A stretch of 5,355 nucleotides of DNA from Alphaproteobacteria bacterium (lineage in GTDB: Bacteria > Pseudomonadota > Alphaproteobacteria > UBA828): NCBI GenBank assembly GCA_029937205.1, contig JAPYQV010000230.1:1-5355 (forward strand), read 5' to 3'. Below are positions 1-5,355 of the stretch, piece by piece. A program made the translations under genes and the position numbers. The notes below the pieces were generated by a model that saw only the letters and a program-made list of their open reading frames with translations, did no database searches and was not told where the DNA came from. Positions within the stretch are counted from its first letter, which is position 1; each line of letters begins with the position of its first letter.

Positions 1-165
1 GGGTGCGGGCGTGTGTTCGAGGTTGCGGACGACGGGACAATTGTCTGGGAGTATATTTCGCCCATCGACGTTGAAGGCCCGAGGGGGCCCGAGAACTGGA
101 TATTCCGAGCCTATCGATATGCCGAAAACTCACCGGAGATCGCGAAACGGGTCACGGCCAGTTAA
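1..165 (+). CDS. Arylsulfotransferase (ASST)-like protein, C-terminal end only
   Basis: Frame 1 is open from the window edge to TAA at 163-165, giving 54 residues. The peptide begins GCGRVFEVADDGTIVWEY and continues with a proline/glycine-rich stretch, then NWIFRAYRYAENSPEIAKR. The G-R-V-F-E-V-x-x-x-G-x-I-V-W-E-Y blade strand, followed by N-W-x-F-R-A-x-R-Y near the terminus, is how I remember the end of bacterial ASST-family beta-propeller proteins. These proteins move sulfate between phenolic compounds or are uncharacterised relatives. The catalytic histidine region would lie upstream, outside the window, so activity cannot be judged. The gene runs in the same direction as the TRAP genes and ends 127 bp before the binding-protein start. 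No strong terminator separates them, so co-transcription is possible but not shown. The family call rests on recalled motif shape, not on a search. Confidence 0.72.
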   Translation, partial: GCGRVFEVADDGTIVWEYISPIDVEGPRGPENWIFRAYRYAENSPEIAKRVTAS

Positions 166-208
166 ACCCGGTAGCGCCTGTCAATCCCAATCGGGTGGGT
201 TCACATTC

Positions 209-237
209 TTGTGTTTGACCAAATACGCCGGTAACAT
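209..237 (+). promoter_or_regulatory. Weak candidate sigma70-type promoter for the TRAP genes
   Basis: TTGTGT (209-214) and TAACAT (232-237) are separated by 17 bases, in the gap between the ASST-like stop and the binding-protein start. The matches to consensus are only 3/6 and 4/6, so this is the best candidate in the gap, not a confident promoter. A TTGACC at 215-220 has no matching -10 element at suitable spacing. Confidence 0.2.
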
Positions 238-277
238 CGAGCGCCGAACAAACACCGAGAATAATCCGATAATCCGT

Positions 278-284
278 GAGGGAG
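278..284 (+). promoter_or_regulatory. Ribosome binding site that fixes the binding-protein start
   Basis: GAGGGAG lies 8 bases before ATG at 293. The reading frame stays open upstream to about position 11, but only the 293 start has a good Shine-Dalgarno sequence followed directly by a signal peptide. It therefore decides the start. Confidence 0.8.
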
Positions 285-292
285 AAAATCCG

Positions 293-1348
293 ATGCATTG
301 GAACAAGATCTTGGCCTTGAGTGCGGCCATTCTACTGACAAGCAACGCTCAAGCACAAAATGTCACCTTGACCATGGCTGCCGCGCAGCCGGGCGGCGCC
401 ACGGATGTTTCCGCTAAAAATCTGGCTGAAGTCGCCGCGGCCGGCAAGGTCGCCACCATTCAAGTGCAGGTCGGCCAGGTATTGACGAAAACGATGGTGC
501 AAGTGGCGCAAGGCAAAACGGATCTTTCCGCGGCGCCCTTTATCCTTAATTTTTTAATGGCGAGAGGCCTCGGCCCTTACTCGGGTCTGGGCAGAGAGAA
601 GGGCAAGGTAGCGGCCGCAAATTTACGTCTTCTCTATGGCTATCATTTGGCGTCCTTTTACCTGTTTTCCTATCAAAGCACCGGCATCGACAGCTATGCA
701 AAACTGAAGGGAAAAACCGTCCATAATGGTCCGCCGCGTGGTGGGGCGTTGATTTTGGCGCGCCAGGTCATCCAGGCGACGACCGGCATGAGAGATGGCA
801 AAGGCTATACGGGCAAACAAATCGCTTGGGGCCAGGCCAATTCAATTTTCCTGGACCGGTCCGTTGACGCCGCCGTACGACCAGGCACGAATCCCGCTTC
901 CTTTGTACCCATCATCATGGCCGCCGGAAAAATCAATATCGTTTCAGTGCCGAAAGCAAAATACGCCTCGAAGGGCTGGATGAAACTGGTAAATTCTCCC
1001 GGCAGAGTGAAATCCCTGATGTCCGTAAGTGACATGCAACGCTCCTATGGCGCGAAAGCCAGAATTATTTCCGAGGACAATACTTTCCGCACCGTCGCCG
1101 ATGCAGGGGGAACCGTGGTGCACAAGAATATGGACAAGAAACTGGCGAAAGCGCTGACCGCGGCCTTTATCAAAAGCGTTCCCGACCTTCTCCGGAAAAC
1201 GCCGTTTACCAAGGGCCAGCTATTCGGACATATCAGCAATGAAAAAATGGGGATGTGCCGGGCCGGCGTCAAATTGCATGCGGGCGCCGTTGAGGCATGG
1301 GAAGAAGCCGGCTTCAAGGTTGATGATTGTGCAAAACCCTCAAGTTAG
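293..1348 (+). CDS. TAXI-family TRAP transporter solute-binding protein
   Basis: This is the periplasmic receptor of a TRAP uptake system: it binds a solute and delivers it to the membrane permease encoded next. The product is 351 aa, normal for the family once the signal is included. Residues 1-22 form a Sec signal peptide: a short basic start (HWNK), a hydrophobic core, and an AQA-Q cleavage site. The mature protein opens with a beta strand and a glycine-rich turn (AAAQPGG), then an alpha/beta fold with QVQVGQVLTKTMVQVAQGKTDLS at about 57-79, matching the TAXI 'GG...L..G..D.a' region. NLRLLYGYH follows at 110-118, GKTVHNGPPRGGA at 140-152, and a late HAGAVEAWEEAGF at 329-341 that resembles the TAXI H-P-G-A-x-x-x-x-x-E-A-G motif. 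Cys322 and Cys346 are the only mature cysteines and could form a disulfide. The usual G-G-T-Y-Y motif after the first strand reads PGGATDVS here, so the ligand may be unusual. The frame is open upstream of 293, but that stretch overlaps the ASST-like gene in another frame and looks non-coding. Substrate unknown. Confidence 0.9.
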   Translation: MHWNKILALSAAILLTSNAQAQNVTLTMAAAQPGGATDVSAKNLAEVAAAGKVATIQVQVGQVLTKTMVQVAQGKTDLSAAPFILNFLMARGLGPYSGLGREKGKVAAANLRLLYGYHLASFYLFSYQSTGIDSYAKLKGKTVHNGPPRGGALILARQVIQATTGMRDGKGYTGKQIAWGQANSIFLDRSVDAAVRPGTNPASFVPIIMAAGKINIVSVPKAKYASKGWMKLVNSPGRVKSLMSVSDMQRSYGAKARIISEDNTFRTVADAGGTVVHKNMDKKLAKALTAAFIKSVPDLLRKTPFTKGQLFGHISNEKMGMCRAGVKLHAGAVEAWEEAGFKVDDCAKPSS

Positions 1349-1382
1349 TCTTGATCGAAGGCCTTACTAAGAAATTGACCTG

Positions 1383-1413
1383 GAGCCGGGGCGCATATTT
1401 TTCGCCCCGGCTC
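1383..1413 (+). terminator. Intercistronic stem-loop (partial terminator or mRNA-stabilising hairpin)
   Basis: GAGCCGGGGCG (1383-1393) pairs perfectly with CGCCCCGGCTC (1403-1413) around a 9-base loop, CATATTTTT. The 3' side is followed only by TGTTTC, so the U-tract is poor and readthrough into the permease gene is expected. It begins 35 bases after the binding-protein stop and ends 54 bases before the permease start. Hairpins here commonly keep binding-protein mRNA more abundant than permease mRNA; that role is inferred. Confidence 0.8.
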
Positions 1414-1450
1414 TGTTTCGCTCTGAAAACAGAAATCACGAAATTGGCGT

Positions 1451-1454
1451 GGAG
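1451..1454 (+). promoter_or_regulatory. Weak, distant ribosome binding site of the permease gene
   Basis: GGAG lies 13 bases before ATG at 1468, further than the usual 5-9. An in-frame TGA at 1456-1458 rules out any earlier start. The next in-frame ATG (1504) has no Shine-Dalgarno sequence and would remove the basic N-terminus. Poor initiation would again favour less permease than binding protein. Confidence 0.45.
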
Positions 1455-1467
1455 CTGATTTTGCGCC

Positions 1468-3834
1468 ATGCCCGACGCTCAAACACGACAATATCATGAT
1501 TGGATGCGCCGCTTGGCGCTCGGATTTGCTTTTATTTTAGTGATGATGGGCATGGCCAATAACATGCCAAATTTTCCTGGTTTGTTGGAAGCCGTACGCT
1601 CGATCCCCGGGTTGGAAGAGTTGCCGCGTCTCAGCAAATATAACTCCGAGTTCTTTTTCCCGCTCTCATTTGCCGTTATGACGGTGATCGCCCTGTTGAC
1701 GTCTTCTCTTGCCAGAGATTGGCGCGACCAATCACGAGTAAAGTATTTTCTCGGCACCGCTCTCGATATCCTGATGCTCACCGTGATTATATCGGTGGCA
1801 ATTGTTTATCTGATCGAAAATGAACAGGTTTGCCTGATTGATACGCTCAACGGAGAACGAGCGCGTTTGATGGCCGAAAACGCGGCGCGCGCCAAAGAGT
1901 ATATGGAGATTTTCGGCACGGCGCCGGATGATGATTTTCCTGATTGCCAAACAAATCTCGGCAATTGGATTCTGCCTTTTCTGGTTTTGGCAATTGCCGT
2001 CATTTTCATTTATATCGTTAGAGTGTGGGGCTTTCCCATCGTCGCGGTGGCAATTGTCATTTCCATTTATACGGTGGTGTCATCCTTTGCCTGGTATTTT
2101 GATTGGACGGACAATAAATATTTAACGACGTCGGTCGGCACCACCGTGGATAATGTGCGCAATTACTCATCAGCGGTTATCGGCGCACGCAATTCGATCA
2201 TTTTGGAATCGAACGGCCTCCTGGGACAGTTTCTGAATATTACGGTCAATGTCGTCTTTCCCTATGTCGTGCTCGGGGCCTTGTTTGGCGCGTCAGCGGG
2301 TGGGCGCTCCTTAATTAAGTTGGCCGTCGTCGCTACGCGAAAATTGCGCGGTGGACCGGCCCATGCGGCAATTGTGGGATCGGCAATATTCGGGACGATT
2401 TCCGGTGGGCCGGTGGTCAATGTTTTGGGCACCGGAACCCTGACCATTCCAATGATGATGAAAACCGGTTTCAGGGCGACGTTTGCCGGCGGGGTGGAAG
2501 CCGCGGCTTCGAGCGGCGGTCAGATCATGCCACCCGTGATGGGAATTGCAGCCTTTGTTTTGGCGGCGCTATCGACGGTTCCTTATTCGGATGTCATCGT
2601 CGCGGCATTCATCCCCGCCGTCGCCTATTTCTTTAGCCTGTTTTTGATGGTCATTTTTGAATCGCGCCGGATGAACATCGAACCTGTGCGTGAACTTTCC
2701 GACGAACAGAAATTATCTAGAGCGGATTGGCGCAACCTTTTGATGATCGCCGGACCGATCTTGATAATTTTAGTTCTTTTGTTGAGCACGAAAGATACTG
2801 TCGGCACCGGCTTTTCCGGCTTTATTTTTGGCTATGACGCTGCGTCGGGTGCTCCATTACCCTGGCTCTTGCAGGTATATCAAAATGCCGCCGGTGATCC
2901 GGATTCGGCGGGATTCTTTGCGGTTATTTCGCTGTTGATATTGTTGTTTATCGATCCCGATATTCGAAAATCACCCGGAAAGGTCATCTCCGCGCTGGCG
3001 GATGCCGGTATCATCATCGGCGAACTGTTTTTATTGTTGATCGCGGTATCGGTGATCGACATCTGCATCAATTACACCAATTTCACGGGCATCCTGACGA
3101 TTGATGTTCTGAACTGGCTCAAATCAGTTTCCACATTCACCTTGTTCGGCAGTGAATTCACCATTGGCGGGTCGCTATATCTGACATTGGCGCTGGTGGT
3201 GACAATGTTGGCAACCATCCTGCTCGGCATGGGCATGCCGACGCTGCCGGCCTATGTAAACGTGATTTTGATCATCGGTCCTTTGCTGGTGGCATTGGGA
3301 ACATCGCTTTTTACCGCCCACATGTTTGTATTTTATTTCGCGGTGGCATCGGCCATTACGCCGCCCGTGGCGATCGCCGCTTTTGCGGCATCGACCATTT
3401 CGAAGGCGGATCCATTGGCGACCGGATTTATGGCGGTCCGGGCTGGAATTGTGATGTTCACCATTCCGTTCGTTTTCGCTTTTTATCCAGAACTTCTGCT
3501 GATCGAGCAGGCGCAAATCATGCAGTCGATCGATGGTGGGGTAAGTACGACGAAGAATTACCTGCCGGGTTATGATGGGACGATCAACTTGGCCGGTCTC
3601 AGCTGGCTGCTCTTTAAAATGATCGTGGTTCTCTATTTGGTTGCCAGCGCGTTAAGCCGCTACGATAAATCGAAACTCTCGGTGTTTGACATCGCTTTGC
3701 GGTTCATTCTGGCCGTATTGATATTGCTGAAGATTTCCGTCATCGCCAATTCGGCGCTCGCGGTCGCGGGCCTCTATCTGGCGGTTCACCATATTCGCCG
3801 CAAGCGATTCTTGGTACGAAGTCAAGCGCCTTAA
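1468..3834 (+). CDS. TRAP transporter permease, fused DctQ-DctM type (TAXI partner)
   Basis: This is the inner-membrane component that accepts solute from the TAXI binding protein and imports it with cotransported ions. The product is 788 aa and almost entirely hydrophobic. The N-terminal DctQ-like part has likely membrane spans at about 15-33, 62-81, 95-117, 166-186 and 188-209. The DctM-like core starts near 255. Its first half carries GSAIFGTISGGPVVNVLGTG (304-323), then T-I-P-M-M-M-K-T-G-F-R and EAAASSGGQIMPPVMG (344-359). The second half carries LGMGMPTLPAY (586-596) and FYFAVASAITPPVAIAAFAA (622-641), followed by SKADPLATGF. These paired G/P/T-rich stretches are the family's signature for the two re-entrant, substrate- and ion-binding halves. 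Further spans at about 710-730, 738-757 and 760-774 end in a basic tail (HHIRRKR). The protein is longer than many fused TRAP permeases. Part of the extra length is a loop at 118-163, probably periplasmic, with Cys122 and Cys160. The gene follows the binding protein by 119 bp with a stem-loop between, consistent with one transcription unit. Confidence 0.93.
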   Translation: MPDAQTRQYHDWMRRLALGFAFILVMMGMANNMPNFPGLLEAVRSIPGLEELPRLSKYNSEFFFPLSFAVMTVIALLTSSLARDWRDQSRVKYFLGTALDILMLTVIISVAIVYLIENEQVCLIDTLNGERARLMAENAARAKEYMEIFGTAPDDDFPDCQTNLGNWILPFLVLAIAVIFIYIVRVWGFPIVAVAIVISIYTVVSSFAWYFDWTDNKYLTTSVGTTVDNVRNYSSAVIGARNSIILESNGLLGQFLNITVNVVFPYVVLGALFGASAGGRSLIKLAVVATRKLRGGPAHAAIVGSAIFGTISGGPVVNVLGTGTLTIPMMMKTGFRATFAGGVEAAASSGGQIMPPVMGIAAFVLAALSTVPYSDVIVAAFIPAVAYFFSLFLMVIFESRRMNIEPVRELSDEQKLSRADWRNLLMIAGPILIILVLLLSTKDTVGTGFSGFIFGYDAASGAPLPWLLQVYQNAAGDPDSAGFFAVISLLILLFIDPDIRKSPGKVISALADAGIIIGELFLLLIAVSVIDICINYTNFTGILTIDVLNWLKSVSTFTLFGSEFTIGGSLYLTLALVVTMLATILLGMGMPTLPAYVNVILIIGPLLVALGTSLFTAHMFVFYFAVASAITPPVAIAAFAASTISKADPLATGFMAVRAGIVMFTIPFVFAFYPELLLIEQAQIMQSIDGGVSTTKNYLPGYDGTINLAGLSWLLFKMIVVLYLVASALSRYDKSKLSVFDIALRFILAVLILLKISVIANSALAVAGLYLAVHHIRRKRFLVRSQAP

Positions 3835-3875
3835 CAGTAGTCGATGACCAATTTCTGAAAAGCGTCGATATCGTT

Positions 3876-3891
3876 ATCATCCGATCATCCG
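3876..3891. repeat. Short tandem repeat, ATCATCCG twice
   Basis: ATCATCCG occurs twice head to tail, with no mismatch, in the 95-bp gap between the two converging genes. A small palindrome, CGATATCG (3866-3873), lies just before it. I see no hairpin with a T-tract in this gap on either strand, so no terminator is called. The repeat could be chance or simple slippage. Confidence 0.6.
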
Positions 3892-3929
3892 CTGTTTCTA
3901 TCTTGGGCGGGATTAAAGGGGAGCGCGTC

Positions 3930-5210
3930 CTACCAGGTCAGCCACAGCTCAGCCGGGCCGCGGAGCGTGAAATTGGGGACGTAGGTGAGCGGCCGGTCGG
4001 GGGAGAGCGCGAGGGTCGGCGCGCGGGCCGTCAGCGTTTCCAGCAGGATCACTGCCTCCATCGTCGCCAGTCGGTTGCCGAGGCAAAAATGAACGCCACG
4101 GCCGAAGGAGATGTGGGCGCGGGCGTTCTCGCGGCCCATGTCGAAGGTCTCGGGTGCGTCGAACTCGGCCTCGTCGTGATTGGCGCCGGCGAGCGACAGG
4201 AAAATTCGAGTGCCGGCGAGTACGCGCGTCCCGGCGATCTCGGTGTCCTCGCGCGCGACGCGGCGCCAGCTCGTCTGCGGCGAATCGAAGCGCAGCACCT
4301 CCTCGACCGTCGCCGGAATGCGGTCCGGCTCGGCAATGAGCGCCGCCCACTCCTCGCGCCGGGTGAGCAAACAAATCAGCGCGTTGGCGAGCAGATAGCT
4401 GACGATCTCGTGGCCGGCGAAGGAAAGCCCGTAGAGCACCGAGGTGATCTCCTCGGGGGTGAGCGCCGACGGGTCGTCGGCATGGACCGCGAGGAGCTCG
4501 GACGTCAGGTCGTCGGCGGGTTCGTCACGGCGGCGCGCGACATGGCCGACGCAGTAGCGCCAGTAGGCGACCATGCTGTCGGCGATCGCGACCTGCGCCG
4601 CCTCGTCCGCGCGGCCCCAGGTAAAGGCGAGCCGGTCTCTCGACCAGTCCATCAGCATGGGGTCGTCGGCCTCGGGAAAACCGACCAGGCGGTAAATCGT
4701 CTCACCCGGCAGCGCGTGGCCGACCGCGGCCGAGAACTCGCCGGGCGGCCCGGCCGCCAGCATGGCGTCGACCAGCGTTTCCGCGCGCCGCCGAATCACC
4801 GGCTCCAGCAGCCGCATGCGGCGACCCGAGAATCCGTTCTGAACGTGGCGTCGGATGCGCCCGTGACCGGGCTCGGCGCGGTTCGACAGGACGGGCACGG
4901 GATTGAAGTCGTTGACCGCCAGCCGCGCGGCCGCGGCGGCGCAGACGGGCGTCACCGGCTCCTGTACGTTCTCCGAGGCGAACACGTCGTCGCGCTTGAA
5001 CACCTCGGCAACGTCCGACATGCGGGTGAGCACCAGATAGCCGAGATCGGGCGCATGAAAGACCGGCGTCTCGCGCCGCCGCCGGGCGAGCTCGCCATAG
5101 GGATCGGCGACGTAGCCATCGGCGAAGGGCGAAAAGCCGTGATCGACCGGACAGTCCGCCGGCGCCGCTGGCGGCTTCTGGCCGGTGCCGAAATATCCGG
5201 AATCGCCCAT
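3930..5210 (-). CDS. Cytochrome P450 monooxygenase (soluble bacterial type)
   Basis: This is a heme-thiolate enzyme that would insert one oxygen atom from O2 into an organic substrate, using electrons from a separate ferredoxin and reductase; neither is visible here. With ATG at 5210 it is 426 aa, typical for the soluble class, and there is no membrane anchor. Landmarks in order are a proline-rich N-terminus, a C-helix-like EPGHGRIRRHV near 113-123 (the family's H-x-R-x-R region), and the I-helix GLSFAGHEIVSYLLANAL at about 261-278. The K-helix ExxR is E304 and R307 within EEVLRFDSP. A PERF-like segment, APETFDMGR, lies at 352-360. The heme loop FGRGVHFCLG spans 369-378 with Cys376 as the iron ligand. 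The usual I-helix threonine is replaced by Ile269. An upstream in-frame TTG at 5234 would add 8 residues, but ATG 5210 has the better ribosome site. The gene converges on the TRAP permease with a 95-bp gap and is far richer in G+C than it. The substrate and CYP family number cannot be assigned by eye. Confidence 0.95.
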   Translation of the reverse strand: MGDSGYFGTGQKPPAAPADCPVDHGFSPFADGYVADPYGELARRRRETPVFHAPDLGYLVLTRMSDVAEVFKRDDVFASENVQEPVTPVCAAAAARLAVNDFNPVPVLSNRAEPGHGRIRRHVQNGFSGRRMRLLEPVIRRRAETLVDAMLAAGPPGEFSAAVGHALPGETIYRLVGFPEADDPMLMDWSRDRLAFTWGRADEAAQVAIADSMVAYWRYCVGHVARRRDEPADDLTSELLAVHADDPSALTPEEITSVLYGLSFAGHEIVSYLLANALICLLTRREEWAALIAEPDRIPATVEEVLRFDSPQTSWRRVAREDTEIAGTRVLAGTRIFLSLAGANHDEAEFDAPETFDMGRENARAHISFGRGVHFCLGNRLATMEAVILLETLTARAPTLALSPDRPLTYVPNFTLRGPAELWLTW

Positions 5211-5215
5211 GCGCT

Positions 5216-5220
5216 TCCTC
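5216..5220 (-). promoter_or_regulatory. Ribosome binding site deciding the P450 start
   Basis: Read on the minus strand, GAGGA lies 5 bases before the ATG at 5210-5208. The alternative TTG start at 5234 has only a distant AGG upstream. The ATG start is therefore preferred. Confidence 0.65.
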
Positions 5221-5269
5221 GCCGGTTCATCCAAGGAAGCGAAAGCCTAGCACGCCCCCACGCCAAACC

Positions 5270-5353
5270 CTAGTTCGCCCGCTCGCGCCGGCGCAACACT
5301 GCGATCTGGATTTCGACGCCCTGGTCGATCCGCAATCTCAGATCTTCCCCAAT
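5270..5353 (-). CDS. Probable C-terminal fragment of an unrecognised gene
   Basis: On the minus strand a frame is open from the window edge to a TAG at 5272-5270. It gives 27 residues that end in a charged tail (VEIQIAVLRRRERAN). Codon-position G+C counted by hand is about 70, 37 and 78% for positions 1, 2 and 3, the pattern expected of a coding frame in G+C-rich DNA. It would end 59 bases before the P450 ATG on the same strand, so the two could share a transcript. The exactly opposite plus-strand frame is also open and shares the periodicity, but it has no start codon here. I do not recognise the family and assign no function. Confidence 0.38.
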   Translation of the reverse strand: MGEDLRLRIDQGVEIQIAVLRRRERAN

Positions 5354-5355
5354 AT

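Noticed and set aside
166..213. Possible terminator after the ASST-like gene: ACCCG/CGGGT (166-170 with 192-196) and CACA/TGTG (202-213).
   Set aside because: The stems are only 4-5 bp, one with a 21-base loop, and there is no proper T-tract. This is within chance expectation.
11..292. N-terminal extension of the binding protein to an ATG at position 11.
   Set aside because: The added 94 residues are low in hydrophobic structure, would bury the signal peptide, and overlap the ASST-like gene in another frame. The start at 293 has a clear ribosome site.
3175..3516. Minus-strand frame of 113 codons inside the permease gene.
   Set aside because: It reads as His, Arg and Gln-rich low-complexity sequence. 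It is the mirror of membrane-span codons in the permease and has no family resemblance.
1468..3834. Frameshift or split between the DctQ and DctM parts of the permease.
   Set aside because: The frame is continuous, with membrane spans and signature motifs on both sides and no internal stop. This is a natural fusion type, not a broken pair.
3835..3929. Bidirectional terminator between the converging permease and P450 genes.
   Set aside because: Such a gap is where one is expected, but I found no stem longer than about 4 bp followed by a T-tract on either strand.
3903..5273. Long open frame of 456 codons on the plus strand, antisense to the P450.
   Set aside because: Its translation is rich in Arg, Gly, Glu and Val with no recognisable domain or hydrophobic core. 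It mirrors an unmistakable P450 and is the usual by-product of G+C-rich coding DNA.

Overview
The window looks like chromosomal DNA of a Gram-negative bacterium, most likely a proteobacterium and perhaps an alphaproteobacterium. The grounds are a periplasmic binding protein with a Sec-type signal peptide, a large fused TRAP permease, and a soluble bacterial P450. No ribosomal or other marker gene is present, so the taxonomy is a guess.

Layout. (1) Positions 1-165 (+) hold the last 54 codons of an arylsulfotransferase (ASST)-like protein whose body lies off the left edge. (2) Positions 293-1348 (+) encode a TAXI-family TRAP solute-binding protein (351 aa). (3) A perfect 11-bp stem-loop lies at 1383-1413. 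(4) Positions 1468-3834 (+) encode a 788-aa fused TRAP permease: an N-terminal DctQ-like membrane part joined to a DctM-like transport core. (5) A 95-bp gap follows, between genes that converge tail to tail, and it contains an 8-bp tandem repeat. (6) Positions 3930-5210 (-) encode a complete cytochrome P450 of 426 aa. (7) At 5270-5353 (-) there is probably the C-terminal end of another gene, upstream of the P450 on the same strand.

The binding protein and permease form a complete two-gene TAXI-TRAP uptake system. The binding protein would capture an organic acid or similar solute in the periplasm, and the permease would import it using an ion gradient. The stem-loop between them fits the common arrangement in which the binding protein is made in excess over the membrane component. 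The substrate cannot be read from sequence.

The P450 lies in DNA of clearly different composition. Sample lines are about 68-73% G+C in the P450, against about 43-55% in the TRAP genes. It is also in the opposite orientation. It has an intact heme site but lacks the usual I-helix threonine (AGHEI in place of AGxET). I see no CRISPR, tRNA, rRNA, transposase or inverted-repeat element. Apart from the composition break and the P450 substitution, this is a fairly ordinary transport and oxidation region, and I found no convincing new multi-gene system.
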